In this document: piece after piece, positions 7,287 through 14,498 of the stretch
How positions within the stretch are numbered: position 1 is the first letter of the stretch
How the letters are laid out: each line of letters begins with the position of its first letter
Assembly (NCBI GenBank): GCA_946477805.1
Contig: CAMKZP010000028.1
Location: forward strand, 1 to 15,312
Length of the DNA stretch: 15,312 nt
DNA from: an uncultured Enterobacter sp.
GTDB taxonomy: Bacteria; Pseudomonadota; Gammaproteobacteria; Enterobacterales; Enterobacteriaceae
Direction of reading: 5' to 3'
The notes under the pieces: model-generated
Told to the model about the DNA's origin: nothing
Seen by the model: only the letters and a program-made list of their open reading frames with translations
The model's database searches: none
Program-made: the position numbers and the translations under genes

Positions 7287-8436
7287 TGGCTCTTCTCCTG
7301 AGCAGCGCGAGCCACAGGGCAAACAGCGCGTCCAGCACCACCGCCAGCGCGATGGTGGGCACAACGCCCAATAACACCAGATCCAGCGCGCTGCTGAGCA
7401 GCCCCTGGAACACCAGCGCGCCAAAGCCCCCCGCGCCGATCAGCGCCGCAATCACCGCCATCCCGACGGTTTGTACCGTCACCACCCGCAGGCTGCGAAC
7501 CAGCAGCGGCAGCGCAAGCGGCAGCTGGATTTTCCAGAAGCACTGGCGCGCGCTCATTCCCATCGCGTGGGCGCTCTCCAGCACGTCCGGCGCCACCTGG
7601 CTTAACCCTGCCACCACGCCGCGCACCAGCGGCAGCAGCGCATACAGCACCAGCGCTATCAGCGCGGGCGTTAACCCGGTTCCGGCGATGCCGAAAGCGG
7701 ACAGCGTGGGGAATGACTTTACCAAGCCCGCCAGCGGGGCAATGAGCAGGCCAAACAGCGCAACGGAGGGAATGGTCTGGATAACGTTGAGGACGGCAAA
7801 AACGCTCCCCTGCCGGGCGGGATGGCGATAGCACCACATCCCCAGCGGCACGCCCAGCAGCAGCGCCGGGAAGAGCGTCCCGATCAGGATGGTCAGATGC
7901 TGCACCAGCGCGCCGTCAAACACCTCCTGACGGTTGGCGTACTCTTTTAGCAGCGAGAGGTTATTCAGCTCGCCGCTAAAGAGCAGCCACAGCGGGAGAC
8001 ACCAGATCTGCGCGTTCAGCAGCCAGCGCCAGACCGGTTTTACGGTCAGGCGACGAACGGCGTCGCTGCAGGCCAGCAGGCACAGGGCCAGCCACAGCCA
8101 CAGGCCGCTGCCGATCGACGTACGCGCCAGAGGGCTTTCGACGGAGACCATCTGCGTCGCCGCCAGCCCCGCGCTCCAGAACAGCACAACGAACAGGGCC
8201 TCACCGAGGATCAGCGTCAGCCACCGCGCCGTGCGCGTTGACCAGAAAGACAGCGCAACGACAGCGGCGAGCGTCAGCCCCAGGAGGGCTGGCGTAGACG
8301 GCCATACCTGCCAGAGCGCGCGGGCCTCCCCCGACACCAGACGGTTAGGGGCGACGCTGATAAAGGGTAACGCGACCGCCGCGATGGCCAGACAGGCCAA
8401 CAGCAGCAGCACGCGGTTATGACATTTTATTGGCAC
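7279..8436 (-). CDS. yehY: Osmoprotectant-type ABC transporter permease YehY (large subunit)
   Basis: Second inner-membrane permease of the OsmF-YehYXW importer, 385 aa, equal to E. coli. It is much longer than YehW because about 150 N-terminal residues add extra hydrophobic helices (around 8-25, 48-66, 74-92, 110-124, 143-154). The transporter core follows at about 175-375. The EAA loop is at about 285-311 (LESAHAMGMSARQCFWKIQLPLALP region) and contacts YehX. The start is a GTG at 8436, 12 bases after the osmF stop, with only a modest ribosome site (GGGACAAGG). This start gives an N-terminus of the family length. The two unequal permeases suggest a heterodimeric channel. Confidence 0.95.
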   Translation of the reverse strand: MPIKCHNRVLLLLACLAIAAVALPFISVAPNRLVSGEARALWQVWPSTPALLGLTLAAVVALSFWSTRTARWLTLILGEALFVVLFWSAGLAATQMVSVESPLARTSIGSGLWLWLALCLLACSDAVRRLTVKPVWRWLLNAQIWCLPLWLLFSGELNNLSLLKEYANRQEVFDGALVQHLTILIGTLFPALLLGVPLGMWCYRHPARQGSVFAVLNVIQTIPSVALFGLLIAPLAGLVKSFPTLSAFGIAGTGLTPALIALVLYALLPLVRGVVAGLSQVAPDVLESAHAMGMSARQCFWKIQLPLALPLLVRSLRVVTVQTVGMAVIAALIGAGGFGALVFQGLLSSALDLVLLGVVPTIALAVVLDALFALWLALLRRRAND

Positions 8437-8448
8437 AGCCTTGTCCCG

Positions 8449-9366
8449 TTACTTCACAAGCCCTTGTTGCTTCAGGAAATCGGCGGCCACTTTTTTGGCA
8501 TCCAGCCCTTCCACCGCAATGCTGGCGTTCAGCTGCTGCAGCGTCTTTTCATCCAGCTTTTCAAACACCGGTTTGAGCCATTCGGCAATGTCCGGGTAAG
8601 CTTTCAGCACCGCCTCGCGCACGACCGGGGTCGGGGCGTAAATCGGCTGAACGCCTTTTGGGTCGGTCAGGGTTTGCAGCCCCAGCGCCGCCACCGGGCC
8701 GTCGGTGCCATAGGCCATGGCCGCGTTAACGCCAGAGGTTTGCTGCGCCGCCGCCTTGATGGTCACCGCCGTATCCCCGCCCGCCAGAGAGAGCAGCTGG
8801 GCCTGGTCGAGTTTGAAATCGTAGGCTTTTTCGAAGGCCGGCAGCGCGTCCGCGCGTTCGATAAATTCTGCCGATGCCGCAAGCTTGAAATCGCCCTTCT
8901 CTTTCAGATAGCGGCTGAGATCCTCAAGGGAGGTCAGCTTGCCCTTCTCGGCAATATCTTTGCGCACCGCGATGGTCCAGGTATTGTTGGCAGGCGCTGG
9001 CGTCAGCCAGACCAGCTTGTTCTGTTCGGCATCCAGCTTTTTGACTTTTTCATAGCCAGCTTTGGCGTTTTTCCAGGCCGGATCGTTTTCATCCTTGAAG
9101 AAGAAGGCCCCGTTGCCGGTATATTCCGGGTAGATGTCCAGCTCGCCGGAGGTAATGGCCCCGCGCACTACCGGAGTGGTGCCCAGCTGGACCTTATTGA
9201 CGGTTTTCACGCCGTGGCTTTCGAGCACCTGCAAAATGATATTGCCAAGCAGCGCCCCTTCGGTATCAATCTTCGAGCCAACCTTTACGGGCTCCGCCGC
9301 ATGAAGCGGCAGGCTCAGCGCCGCCAGTAACGCCGCAGAGCCAAACATCCCCTTTGTAATCGTCAT
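8449..9366 (-). CDS. osmF: Periplasmic osmoprotectant-binding protein OsmF (YehZ)
   Basis: Substrate-binding protein of the YehYXW importer, 305 aa, same as E. coli. A Sec signal peptide covers residues 1-23 (basic TITKG, hydrophobic AALLAALSLPL, cleavage after LHA). The mature part is an OpuAC/ProX-like binding fold: VGSKIDTEG near the N-terminus, then TSGELDIYPEYTGNG and AYGTDGPVAALGLQ. E. coli YehZ was reported to bind glycine betaine only weakly, and the natural substrate is uncertain. The ATG at 9366 has GAGGA eight bases upstream. First gene of a four-gene operon; a sigma-S-type -10 lies at 9412-9422, in line with known RpoS and hyperosmotic induction in E. coli. Confidence 0.96.
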   Translation of the reverse strand: MTITKGMFGSAALLAALSLPLHAAEPVKVGSKIDTEGALLGNIILQVLESHGVKTVNKVQLGTTPVVRGAITSGELDIYPEYTGNGAFFFKDENDPAWKNAKAGYEKVKKLDAEQNKLVWLTPAPANNTWTIAVRKDIAEKGKLTSLEDLSRYLKEKGDFKLAASAEFIERADALPAFEKAYDFKLDQAQLLSLAGGDTAVTIKAAAQQTSGVNAAMAYGTDGPVAALGLQTLTDPKGVQPIYAPTPVVREAVLKAYPDIAEWLKPVFEKLDEKTLQQLNASIAVEGLDAKKVAADFLKQQGLVK

Positions 9367-9411
9367 TGCGCAATCCTCATTTTTTTATCGCCTTTTTCAG
9401 AGGCTTGAGAG

Positions 9412-9422
9412 AAAAGCGTAGC
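9412..9422 (-). promoter_or_regulatory. Candidate sigma-S -10 element of the osmF operon
   Basis: On the minus strand GCTACGCTTTT matches KCTAYRCTTAA at nine of eleven positions, with the whole CTACGCT core intact. It lies about 45 bases upstream of the osmF ATG. No well-spaced -35 is evident; a TTGACG at 9442-9447 is 21 bases away, too far for a standard promoter. RpoS control of this operon is established in E. coli. Confidence 0.6.
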
Positions 9423-9465
9423 TTAAAACGGCGCGTTTACCCGTCAAAATGCCTTTTTAGCATAA

Positions 9466-9498
9466 GGAAAGACGCATCCCCCGCCGGGCGGGGGATGC
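9466..9498 (-). terminator. Strong hairpin terminator after bglX
   Basis: A perfect 11-bp stem (GCATCCCCCGC 9474-9484, GCGGGGGATGC 9488-9498) closes a 3-base loop. On the minus strand it is followed by GTCTTTCC, a weak T run. It lies 14 bases after the bglX stop and before the osmF promoter, so it should insulate osmF from bglX transcription. Confidence 0.75.
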
Positions 9499-9512
9499 TG
9501 AGGAGGGAAAGG

Positions 9513-11810
9513 TTACTGCAGCTCGAACTGGCCCTGGCTGACGCGGGCGGAATCCACGCCGACGAACACGTTGAATTTGCCCGGTTCAGCATCGTATTTC
9601 ATCTGCTGGTTCCAGAACTTCAGCGCGTCCACGTCAATCGGGAAGCTGACGGTTTTGGTTTCGCCCGGTTTCAGGGCAACTTTTTCGAAGCCGCGCAGCT
9701 GCTTCACCGGGCGGCTCATAGAGGCGGTCACATCCTGAACGTACATCTGGATCACCGTTGCCCCTTCGCGTTTGCCGCTATTGGTCACGTCCACGCTGGC
9801 CGTCACGTTGCCGTCACGCGTCATCGTTGGCGCCGACATTTTCACGTCAGAGACGGTAAAAGTGGTATAGCTCAGGCCGTAGCCAAACGGATACAGCGGG
9901 CCGTTGGCTTCGTCGAAGTAGCGGGACGTGTACTTGTTCGGCTTATCGGCGTTGTACGGGCGGCCAGTGTTCAGGTGGCTGTAGTAGACCGGGATCTGCC
10001 CGACGGAGCGCGGGAAGGACATCGGCAGCTTGCCTGACGGGTTGTAATCGCCAAACAGCACGTCGGCAATGGCGTTCCCCCCTTCGGTGCCGGCGAACCA
10101 GGTTTCCAGAATGGCGTCAGCCTGCTGATCTTCTTTCACCAGCGCCAGCGGGCGGCCGTTCATCAGCACCAGCACCAGCGGCTTGCCGGTGGCTTTCAGG
10201 GCTGCAATCAGGTCACGCTGGCTTTGCGGGATGGTGATATCGGTACGGCTGGAGGCTTCATGAGCCATGCCCTGCGCCTCGCCGACCACGGCCACCACCA
10301 CGTCAGACTGCTTCGCCGCGTTCACCGCTTCGTCAATCATCTCTTTCGGCGTGCGCGGATCCACCTTCACCGCCTCCTCGTACTGATTGAGGAAGGTGAC
10401 GATGTCTTTATCATCGGTGACGTTCGCCCCTTTGGCGTACACCACTTTCGCGTTTTCACCCACGGCGCTCTTAATCCCGGTCAGCACGGTGACGGACTGA
10501 TCGGCCACGCCCGCGGCGGACCAGCTGCCCATCACGTCGCGCTTGCTGTCGGCCAGCGGACCGACTACGGCAATGGTGCCCGATTTTTTCAGCGGCAGCG
10601 TGTCGAGGCGGTTTTTCAGCAGCACCAGGCTTTCGCGCGCCACTTCACGCGCCTCTTTGCGGTGCAGACGACTTTCGGCATTGGTGTCTACCGGGTCAGA
10701 GTCCTTCGGCCCCAGGTGGCTGTAAGGATCGTTAAATAGCCCCATATCGTATTTGACGTTCAGCACGTGGCGCGCGGCGTCGTCCAGCTCCGCCATCGTC
10801 ACCTTGCCGCTCTTCACCAGCCCCGGCAGGTATTTGCTGTAGTACTCGTCGCTCATGCTCATGTTAATGCCGGACTTGAGCGCCACGCGCACCGCGTCTT
10901 CCGGATCGGACGCCGTGCCGTGTTTAATCAGCTCTTTAATCGCGCCGTGGTCAGAGACGGTGATGCCCTTGAAGCCCCACTGGTCGCGCAGCACGTCCTT
11001 CAGCAGCCAGGAGTCTGAGGTGGCCGGGGTGCCGTTCAGCGAGTTCAGCGCGACCATCACCGCACCGCTGCCCGCATCCAGACCCGCCTTGTACGGCGGC
11101 ATGTAGTCGTTGAACAGGCGCTGCGGGCTCATGTCGACGGTGTTGTACTCTTTGCCGCCTTCAACCGCGCCGTAGGCCGCAAAGTGCTTGACGCTGGTCA
11201 TCACCGAGTAGCGGTCCGCCGGGCTTTTGCCCTGCATCGCTTCCACCATGGTTTTGCCCATCGTGGCCGTTAAGTAGGTGTCTTCCCCAAAGCCTTCCGA
11301 CGCGCGGCCCCAGCGCGGATCGCGGGAGACGTCCACCATCGGCGCCCAGGTCATATTCAGGCCGTCATCGGCGGCTTCATATGCCGATACGCGCCCGACG
11401 GTTTTCACCGCATCAAGGTTAAAGGAGGAGGCTAAGCCGAGGCTAATCGGGAAGACGGTACGCTGGCCGTGCAGCACGTCATAGGCGAAGAACAGCGGAA
11501 TTTTCAGGCGGCTGAGTTCCATCGCCTGATCCTGCATTTTGCGGATGTCCTGACGGGTGACGGTGTTAAAAATCGCCCCCACCTGGCTCTCTTTGATCAT
11601 CTCACGGATGGCCTCTTTCGGGTTATCCGGGCCGACGCTAATCAAACGCAGCTGGCCGATCTTCTCATCGACCGTCATCTTCTTGAGCAACTCCGTGACA
11701 AACGCGTCGCGGGCTTCAGGCGTGAGCGGATGATTGCCAAACATCTCCTCTGCCAGCGCAGGCTGCAGCGCCAGGCTCACGGCGACACCTACAGAACATA
11801 GCCATTTCAT
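9513..11810 (-). CDS. bglX: Periplasmic beta-glucosidase BglX (glycoside hydrolase family 3)
   Basis: Hydrolyses beta-glucosides in the periplasm, 765 aa as in E. coli. The signal peptide spans residues 1-20 (hydrophobic SVGVAVSLALQ, cleavage after ALA, mature EEMFGN). The N-terminal GH3 barrel covers about 35-370. It carries catalytic nucleophile Asp287 in GITVSDHGA, and the substrate-site segments DPRWGRASEGFGED (164-177) and KHFAAYG (208-214). The GH3 C-terminal sandwich is about 395-625, followed by a fibronectin III-like domain about 660-745 (TNSGKREGATVIQMYVQ). The start at 11810 is fixed by the signal peptide; its ribosome site (GAGAGAG) is weak and distant. Divergent from dld. Transcription stops at the hairpin after the gene. 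The frame is intact and probably active. Confidence 0.97.
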   Translation of the reverse strand: MKWLCSVGVAVSLALQPALAEEMFGNHPLTPEARDAFVTELLKKMTVDEKIGQLRLISVGPDNPKEAIREMIKESQVGAIFNTVTRQDIRKMQDQAMELSRLKIPLFFAYDVLHGQRTVFPISLGLASSFNLDAVKTVGRVSAYEAADDGLNMTWAPMVDVSRDPRWGRASEGFGEDTYLTATMGKTMVEAMQGKSPADRYSVMTSVKHFAAYGAVEGGKEYNTVDMSPQRLFNDYMPPYKAGLDAGSGAVMVALNSLNGTPATSDSWLLKDVLRDQWGFKGITVSDHGAIKELIKHGTASDPEDAVRVALKSGINMSMSDEYYSKYLPGLVKSGKVTMAELDDAARHVLNVKYDMGLFNDPYSHLGPKDSDPVDTNAESRLHRKEAREVARESLVLLKNRLDTLPLKKSGTIAVVGPLADSKRDVMGSWSAAGVADQSVTVLTGIKSAVGENAKVVYAKGANVTDDKDIVTFLNQYEEAVKVDPRTPKEMIDEAVNAAKQSDVVVAVVGEAQGMAHEASSRTDITIPQSQRDLIAALKATGKPLVLVLMNGRPLALVKEDQQADAILETWFAGTEGGNAIADVLFGDYNPSGKLPMSFPRSVGQIPVYYSHLNTGRPYNADKPNKYTSRYFDEANGPLYPFGYGLSYTTFTVSDVKMSAPTMTRDGNVTASVDVTNSGKREGATVIQMYVQDVTASMSRPVKQLRGFEKVALKPGETKTVSFPIDVDALKFWNQQMKYDAEPGKFNVFVGVDSARVSQGQFELQ

Positions 11811-11882
11811 GTCGTTTTACTCTCTCATCAATAACCGCCGGACGATCTCGGCCATACCGTGCGAAAAGCGCAGTGTGCCACA

Positions 11883-11905
11883 AACCCTTTGAACCTTGCA
11901 GGGTT
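11883..11905. promoter_or_regulatory. Inverted repeat between bglX and dld (possible operator)
   Basis: AACCCT (11883-11888) and AGGGTT (11900-11905) form a perfect 6-bp inverted repeat. The right arm also ends a nearly perfect 14-base palindrome AACCTTGCAGGGTT (11892-11905). It is in the 189-base divergent gap, about 50 bases upstream of the dld -10. No T run follows, so a terminator is unlikely. No known regulator site is recognised. Confidence 0.3.
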
Positions 11906-11953
11906 ATTCTCTGATTTTTCTCGTGAATACCCGACCGCTCAACGGTTAATCGC

Positions 11954-11964
11954 GCTATGCTTTA
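11954..11964 (+). promoter_or_regulatory. Candidate -10 element of dld
   Basis: GCTATGCTTTA matches the sigma-S extended -10 consensus at ten of eleven positions. The embedded TATGCT (11956-11961) also scores four of six for sigma-70. No good -35 is seen 17 bases upstream. Transcription would begin near 11968, about 32 bases before the ATG. Confidence 0.45.
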
Positions 11965-11999
11965 CAGCGAGAAATTTGCCCCACCACAAGGAGTGGAAG

Positions 12000-13748
12000 A
12001 TGTCTTCTGTTCGAACTGACGATAACAAAACATTTATTAACGAACTGTCGCGCCTGGTTGGTCACTCTCACCTGCTTACCGACCCGGCCAAAACGGCGCG
12101 CTACCGCAAGGGCTTTCGCTCCGGTCAGGGCGACGCGCTGGCGGTGGTGTTCCCCGGCACGCTGCTGGAGCTGTGGCGCGTACTGAGCGCCTGCGTCGCC
12201 GCCGACAAGATTATTCTCATGCAGGCTGCCAATACCGGCCTGACCGAAGGCTCCACGCCGAACGGCAACGATTACGATCGCGACATCGTGATTATCAGCA
12301 CCCTGCGCCTCGACAAGCTGCACCTGCTGGATAAAGGCGAGCAGGTGCTGGCTTTCCCCGGCACTACGCTTTACACGCTGGAAAAAGCGCTCAAGCCGCT
12401 GGGGCGCGAGCCGCATTCGGTGATCGGCTCCTCCTGTATCGGCGCCTCGGTGATCGGCGGGATCTGCAATAACTCCGGCGGCTCGCTGGTGCAGCGCGGC
12501 CCGGCTTACACTGAAATGTCGCTGTTTGCGCGTATTGATGAAAACGGCAAGCTGACGCTGGTGAACCATCTTGGCATCGATCTCGGCGTGACGCCGGAGC
12601 AGATCCTCAGCAAGCTCGACGACGACCGCGTGAAGGACGAGGACGTTCAGCACGACGGCCGCCACGCCCACGATCACGACTACGTCACCCGCGTGCGCGA
12701 CATCGACGCTGATACCCCGGCGCGCTACAACGCCGACCCGGATCGCCTGTTTGAATCCTCCGGCTGCGCGGGTAAACTCGCGGTCTTTGCTGTGCGCCTC
12801 GATACCTTCCCGGCAGAGAAAAAACAGCAGGTATTTTACATCGGCACCAATCAGCCAGAGGTGCTGACCGAAATTCGCCGTCATATTCTCGGGGAATTCA
12901 CCCACCTGCCGGTGGCGGGCGAGTATATGCACCGGGATATTTACGATATCGCCGAGCGCTACGGGAAAGACACCTTCCTGATGATCGACAAGCTCGGCAC
13001 CGACAAAATGCCGTTCTTCTTCACCATGAAGGGCCGCACCGACGCCATGCTCGACAAAGTGTCGCTGTTTAAGCCGCACTTCACCGACCGCTTCATGCAG
13101 AAGCTGGGCAACGTTTTTCCGGCACACCTGCCGGAACGAATGAAAACCTGGCGCGATAAGTATGAACACCACCTGCTGCTGAAAATGGCGGGAGACGGCA
13201 TTGCCGAAGCGCAGGCCTGGCTTAAGGAATTTTTCAACACCGCCGACGGGGATTTCTTTGCCTGTACGCCCGAAGAGGGCAGCAAGGCGTTCCTGCACCG
13301 CTTCGCCGCGGCCGGTGCCGCCATTCGCTATCAGGCCGTTCATTCTGAAGAGGTGGAAGATATTCTGGCGCTGGACATTGCGCTGCGCCGTAACGACACC
13401 GAATGGTTTGAACACCTGCCGCCGGAGATCGACAGCAAGCTGGTGCACAAGCTCTATTACGGCCACTTTATGTGCTACGTCTTCCACCAGGATTACATCG
13501 TCAAAAAAGGCGTTGACGCGCACGCGCTGAAGGAAGAGATGCTGGCCCTGCTCAACGCGCGCGGCGCGCAATACCCGGCGGAACATAACGTCGGGCATCT
13601 CTATAAGGCGCCGGAAACGCTTAAGCAGTTTTATCGGGAGAATGACCCTACAAACAGCATGAACCCCGGCATCGGTAAGACAACGCGGAAGAAATACTGG
13701 AGAGATAGTGCAGAACCGGAGCAGCACGTATCGCAAGCGTCTGATTAA
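12000..13748 (+). CDS. dld: Quinone-dependent D-lactate dehydrogenase Dld
   Basis: Peripheral inner-membrane flavoenzyme that oxidises D-lactate to pyruvate and passes electrons to the quinone pool. It has 582 aa against 571 in E. coli. The FAD-binding type 4 domain lies about 40-270, with AANTGLTEGSTP (76-87) and GSSCIGASVIGG followed by CNNSGGS (143-162) contacting the flavin. The C-terminal membrane-binding lactate dehydrogenase domain follows about 275-570, with KYEHHLLLKMAGDG and NVGHLYKAPET. The ATG at 12000 has AAGGAG at 11988-11993, six bases upstream; the frame upstream to 11859 is not family-like. The last residues (AEPEQHVSQASD) extend past the E. coli end. Its product pyruvate is the signal sensed by BtsS, encoded in the same window. 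Confidence 0.97.
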   Translation: MSSVRTDDNKTFINELSRLVGHSHLLTDPAKTARYRKGFRSGQGDALAVVFPGTLLELWRVLSACVAADKIILMQAANTGLTEGSTPNGNDYDRDIVIISTLRLDKLHLLDKGEQVLAFPGTTLYTLEKALKPLGREPHSVIGSSCIGASVIGGICNNSGGSLVQRGPAYTEMSLFARIDENGKLTLVNHLGIDLGVTPEQILSKLDDDRVKDEDVQHDGRHAHDHDYVTRVRDIDADTPARYNADPDRLFESSGCAGKLAVFAVRLDTFPAEKKQQVFYIGTNQPEVLTEIRRHILGEFTHLPVAGEYMHRDIYDIAERYGKDTFLMIDKLGTDKMPFFFTMKGRTDAMLDKVSLFKPHFTDRFMQKLGNVFPAHLPERMKTWRDKYEHHLLLKMAGDGIAEAQAWLKEFFNTADGDFFACTPEEGSKAFLHRFAAAGAAIRYQAVHSEEVEDILALDIALRRNDTEWFEHLPPEIDSKLVHKLYYGHFMCYVFHQDYIVKKGVDAHALKEEMLALLNARGAQYPAEHNVGHLYKAPETLKQFYRENDPTNSMNPGIGKTTRKKYWRDSAEPEQHVSQASD

Positions 13749-13803
13749 TTCCTGCAGCCAAATTTAAGAGATTGTTAAGCACGTCTCAAACGTACTAGAG
13801 TAG

Positions 13804-13857
13804 GTGCCTGTCGCCAGAGATTCGTTTCTCTGGCTTTCCATCACGAGGAGCAGGCAC
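13804..13857 (+). promoter_or_regulatory. Nested hairpins in the leader of the acetyltransferase gene
   Basis: An inner 8-bp stem (GCCAGAGA 13813-13820, TCTCTGGC 13827-13834, 6-base loop) is followed by TTT. An outer 7-bp pair (GTGCCTG 13804-13810, CAGGCAC 13851-13857) encloses it. The ribosome site GAGGAG (13845-13850) touches the outer 3' arm, and the ATG comes three bases after it. The inner hairpin alone could be a weak terminator for dld. The paired structure could also limit ribosome access. Structure is seen; function is inferred. Confidence 0.4.
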
Positions 13858-13860
13858 ATC

Positions 13861-14415
13861 ATGTCGGCTGTTGATGTTTTATCCGAAACCGAAGTCGAAG
13901 TGCGCGACGCCCTTCCCGACGATGTGCATGCTATTGCGGCTATCTATGCCTGGCATGTGCTTCACGGGCGGGCCTCGTTCGAGGAAGTCCCCCCTACCGT
14001 CGAAGAGATGCGTCAGCGGATGAAAAGCGTTGCCGGGCACGGGCTGCCGTGGCTGGTAGCGCTGTATCGGGGGATCGTGGTGGGCTATTGCTACGCCACC
14101 CCCTATCGCCCACGCCATGCCTATCGCTACACCATTGAAGAATCTATTTACGTGGATGCCAGCACCACCGCGCGCGGTTTTGGCTCCACGCTGCTGAGCG
14201 CGCTGATTGCGCGCTGCGAACAGGGTCCGTGGCGGCAGATGATTGCCGTGGTTGGCGATGGTAATAACAACTCGGGCTCATTGCGCCTGCATAAAAAGCA
14301 CGGCTTTGAGATTGTCGGTCAGCTCAGGAGCGTAGGCTACAAAAAAGGCGACTGGCGGGATACGTTGATAATGCAGCGCCCGCTCAACGACGGCGACTGG
14401 ACGCTGCCGGAATAA
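13861..14415 (+). CDS. GNAT N-acetyltransferase, phosphinothricin acetyltransferase (Pat/Bar) type
   Basis: A 184-residue acetyl-CoA-dependent N-acetyltransferase. It follows the layout of the Bar/Pat enzymes that acetylate phosphinothricin or methionine sulfone-like amino acids; the true substrate is unknown. Visible are VRDALPDDVHAIAAIYA (14-30), TIEESIYVDA (91-100, with the acidic pair common to Bar-type active sites), acetyl-CoA loop TARGFGSTLL (103-112), VVGDGNNNSGSLRLHKKHGF (130-149) and GYKKGDWRD (159-167). The CoA loop has T where most GNATs have Q or R at its first position. The ATG at 13861 has GAGGAG ten bases upstream. An in-frame GTG at 13804 would add 19 residues but lies in the hairpin leader. 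It lies between dld and pbpG, which as I recall are neighbours in E. coli. Confidence 0.9.
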   Translation: MSAVDVLSETEVEVRDALPDDVHAIAAIYAWHVLHGRASFEEVPPTVEEMRQRMKSVAGHGLPWLVALYRGIVVGYCYATPYRPRHAYRYTIEESIYVDASTTARGFGSTLLSALIARCEQGPWRQMIAVVGDGNNNSGSLRLHKKHGFEIVGQLRSVGYKKGDWRDTLIMQRPLNDGDWTLPE

Positions 14416-14420
14416 AAGCA

Positions 14421-14445
14421 AAACGGTAACCTGGTTACCGTTTTT
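14421..14445. terminator. Bidirectional terminator between the acetyltransferase gene and pbpG
   Basis: AAACGGTAAC (14421-14430) pairs with GTTACCGTTT (14434-14443) over a CTG loop, and T continues to 14445. A-rich sequence at 14414-14423 gives a T run on the other strand. It begins six bases after the acetyltransferase stop and lies between convergent genes. Confidence 0.85.
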
Positions 14446-14452
14446 AGTGTTT

Positions 14453-14485
14453 ACTCCCTCTCCCTTCCGAGGTGAGGGTATCAGC
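14453..14485. repeat. Short intergenic palindromic (REP-like) repeat, copy 2
   Basis: ACTCCCTCTCCC followed by GGTGAGGGTATCAGC resembles the repeat at 1534-1572 (shared CTCCCTCTCCC and ATCAG). CCCTC 14456-14460 can pair with GAGGG 14474-14478. Like copy 1, it sits directly beyond a terminator and before the 3' end of a minus-strand gene. Confidence 0.5.
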
Positions 14486-14498
14486 GCGCGCTAACGGC

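Noticed and set aside
6612..7301. A 229-codon plus-strand open frame opposite yehX
   Set aside because: In codon register with yehX, whose ATPase motifs are all intact. The translation is Gln/Arg/His-rich and not protein-like.
8419..9330. A 303-codon plus-strand open frame opposite osmF
   Set aside because: It is also in register with the osmF codons and owes its length to the same avoidance of TTA, CTA and TCA. No ribosome site or recognisable domain.
11955..13736. A 593-codon open frame antisense to nearly all of dld
   Set aside because: It is exactly in codon register with dld, so a stop would need TTA, CTA or TCA codons in dld. These are rare in codon-biased, GC-rich genes. The sense strand encodes an unmistakable Dld, and the antisense product resembles no protein family I know.
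13804..13860. GTG at 13804 as the acetyltransferase start
   Set aside because: It lies in the hairpin leader without a ribosome site, and the added residues are not typical of the family. The ATG at 13861 has GAGGAG upstream.
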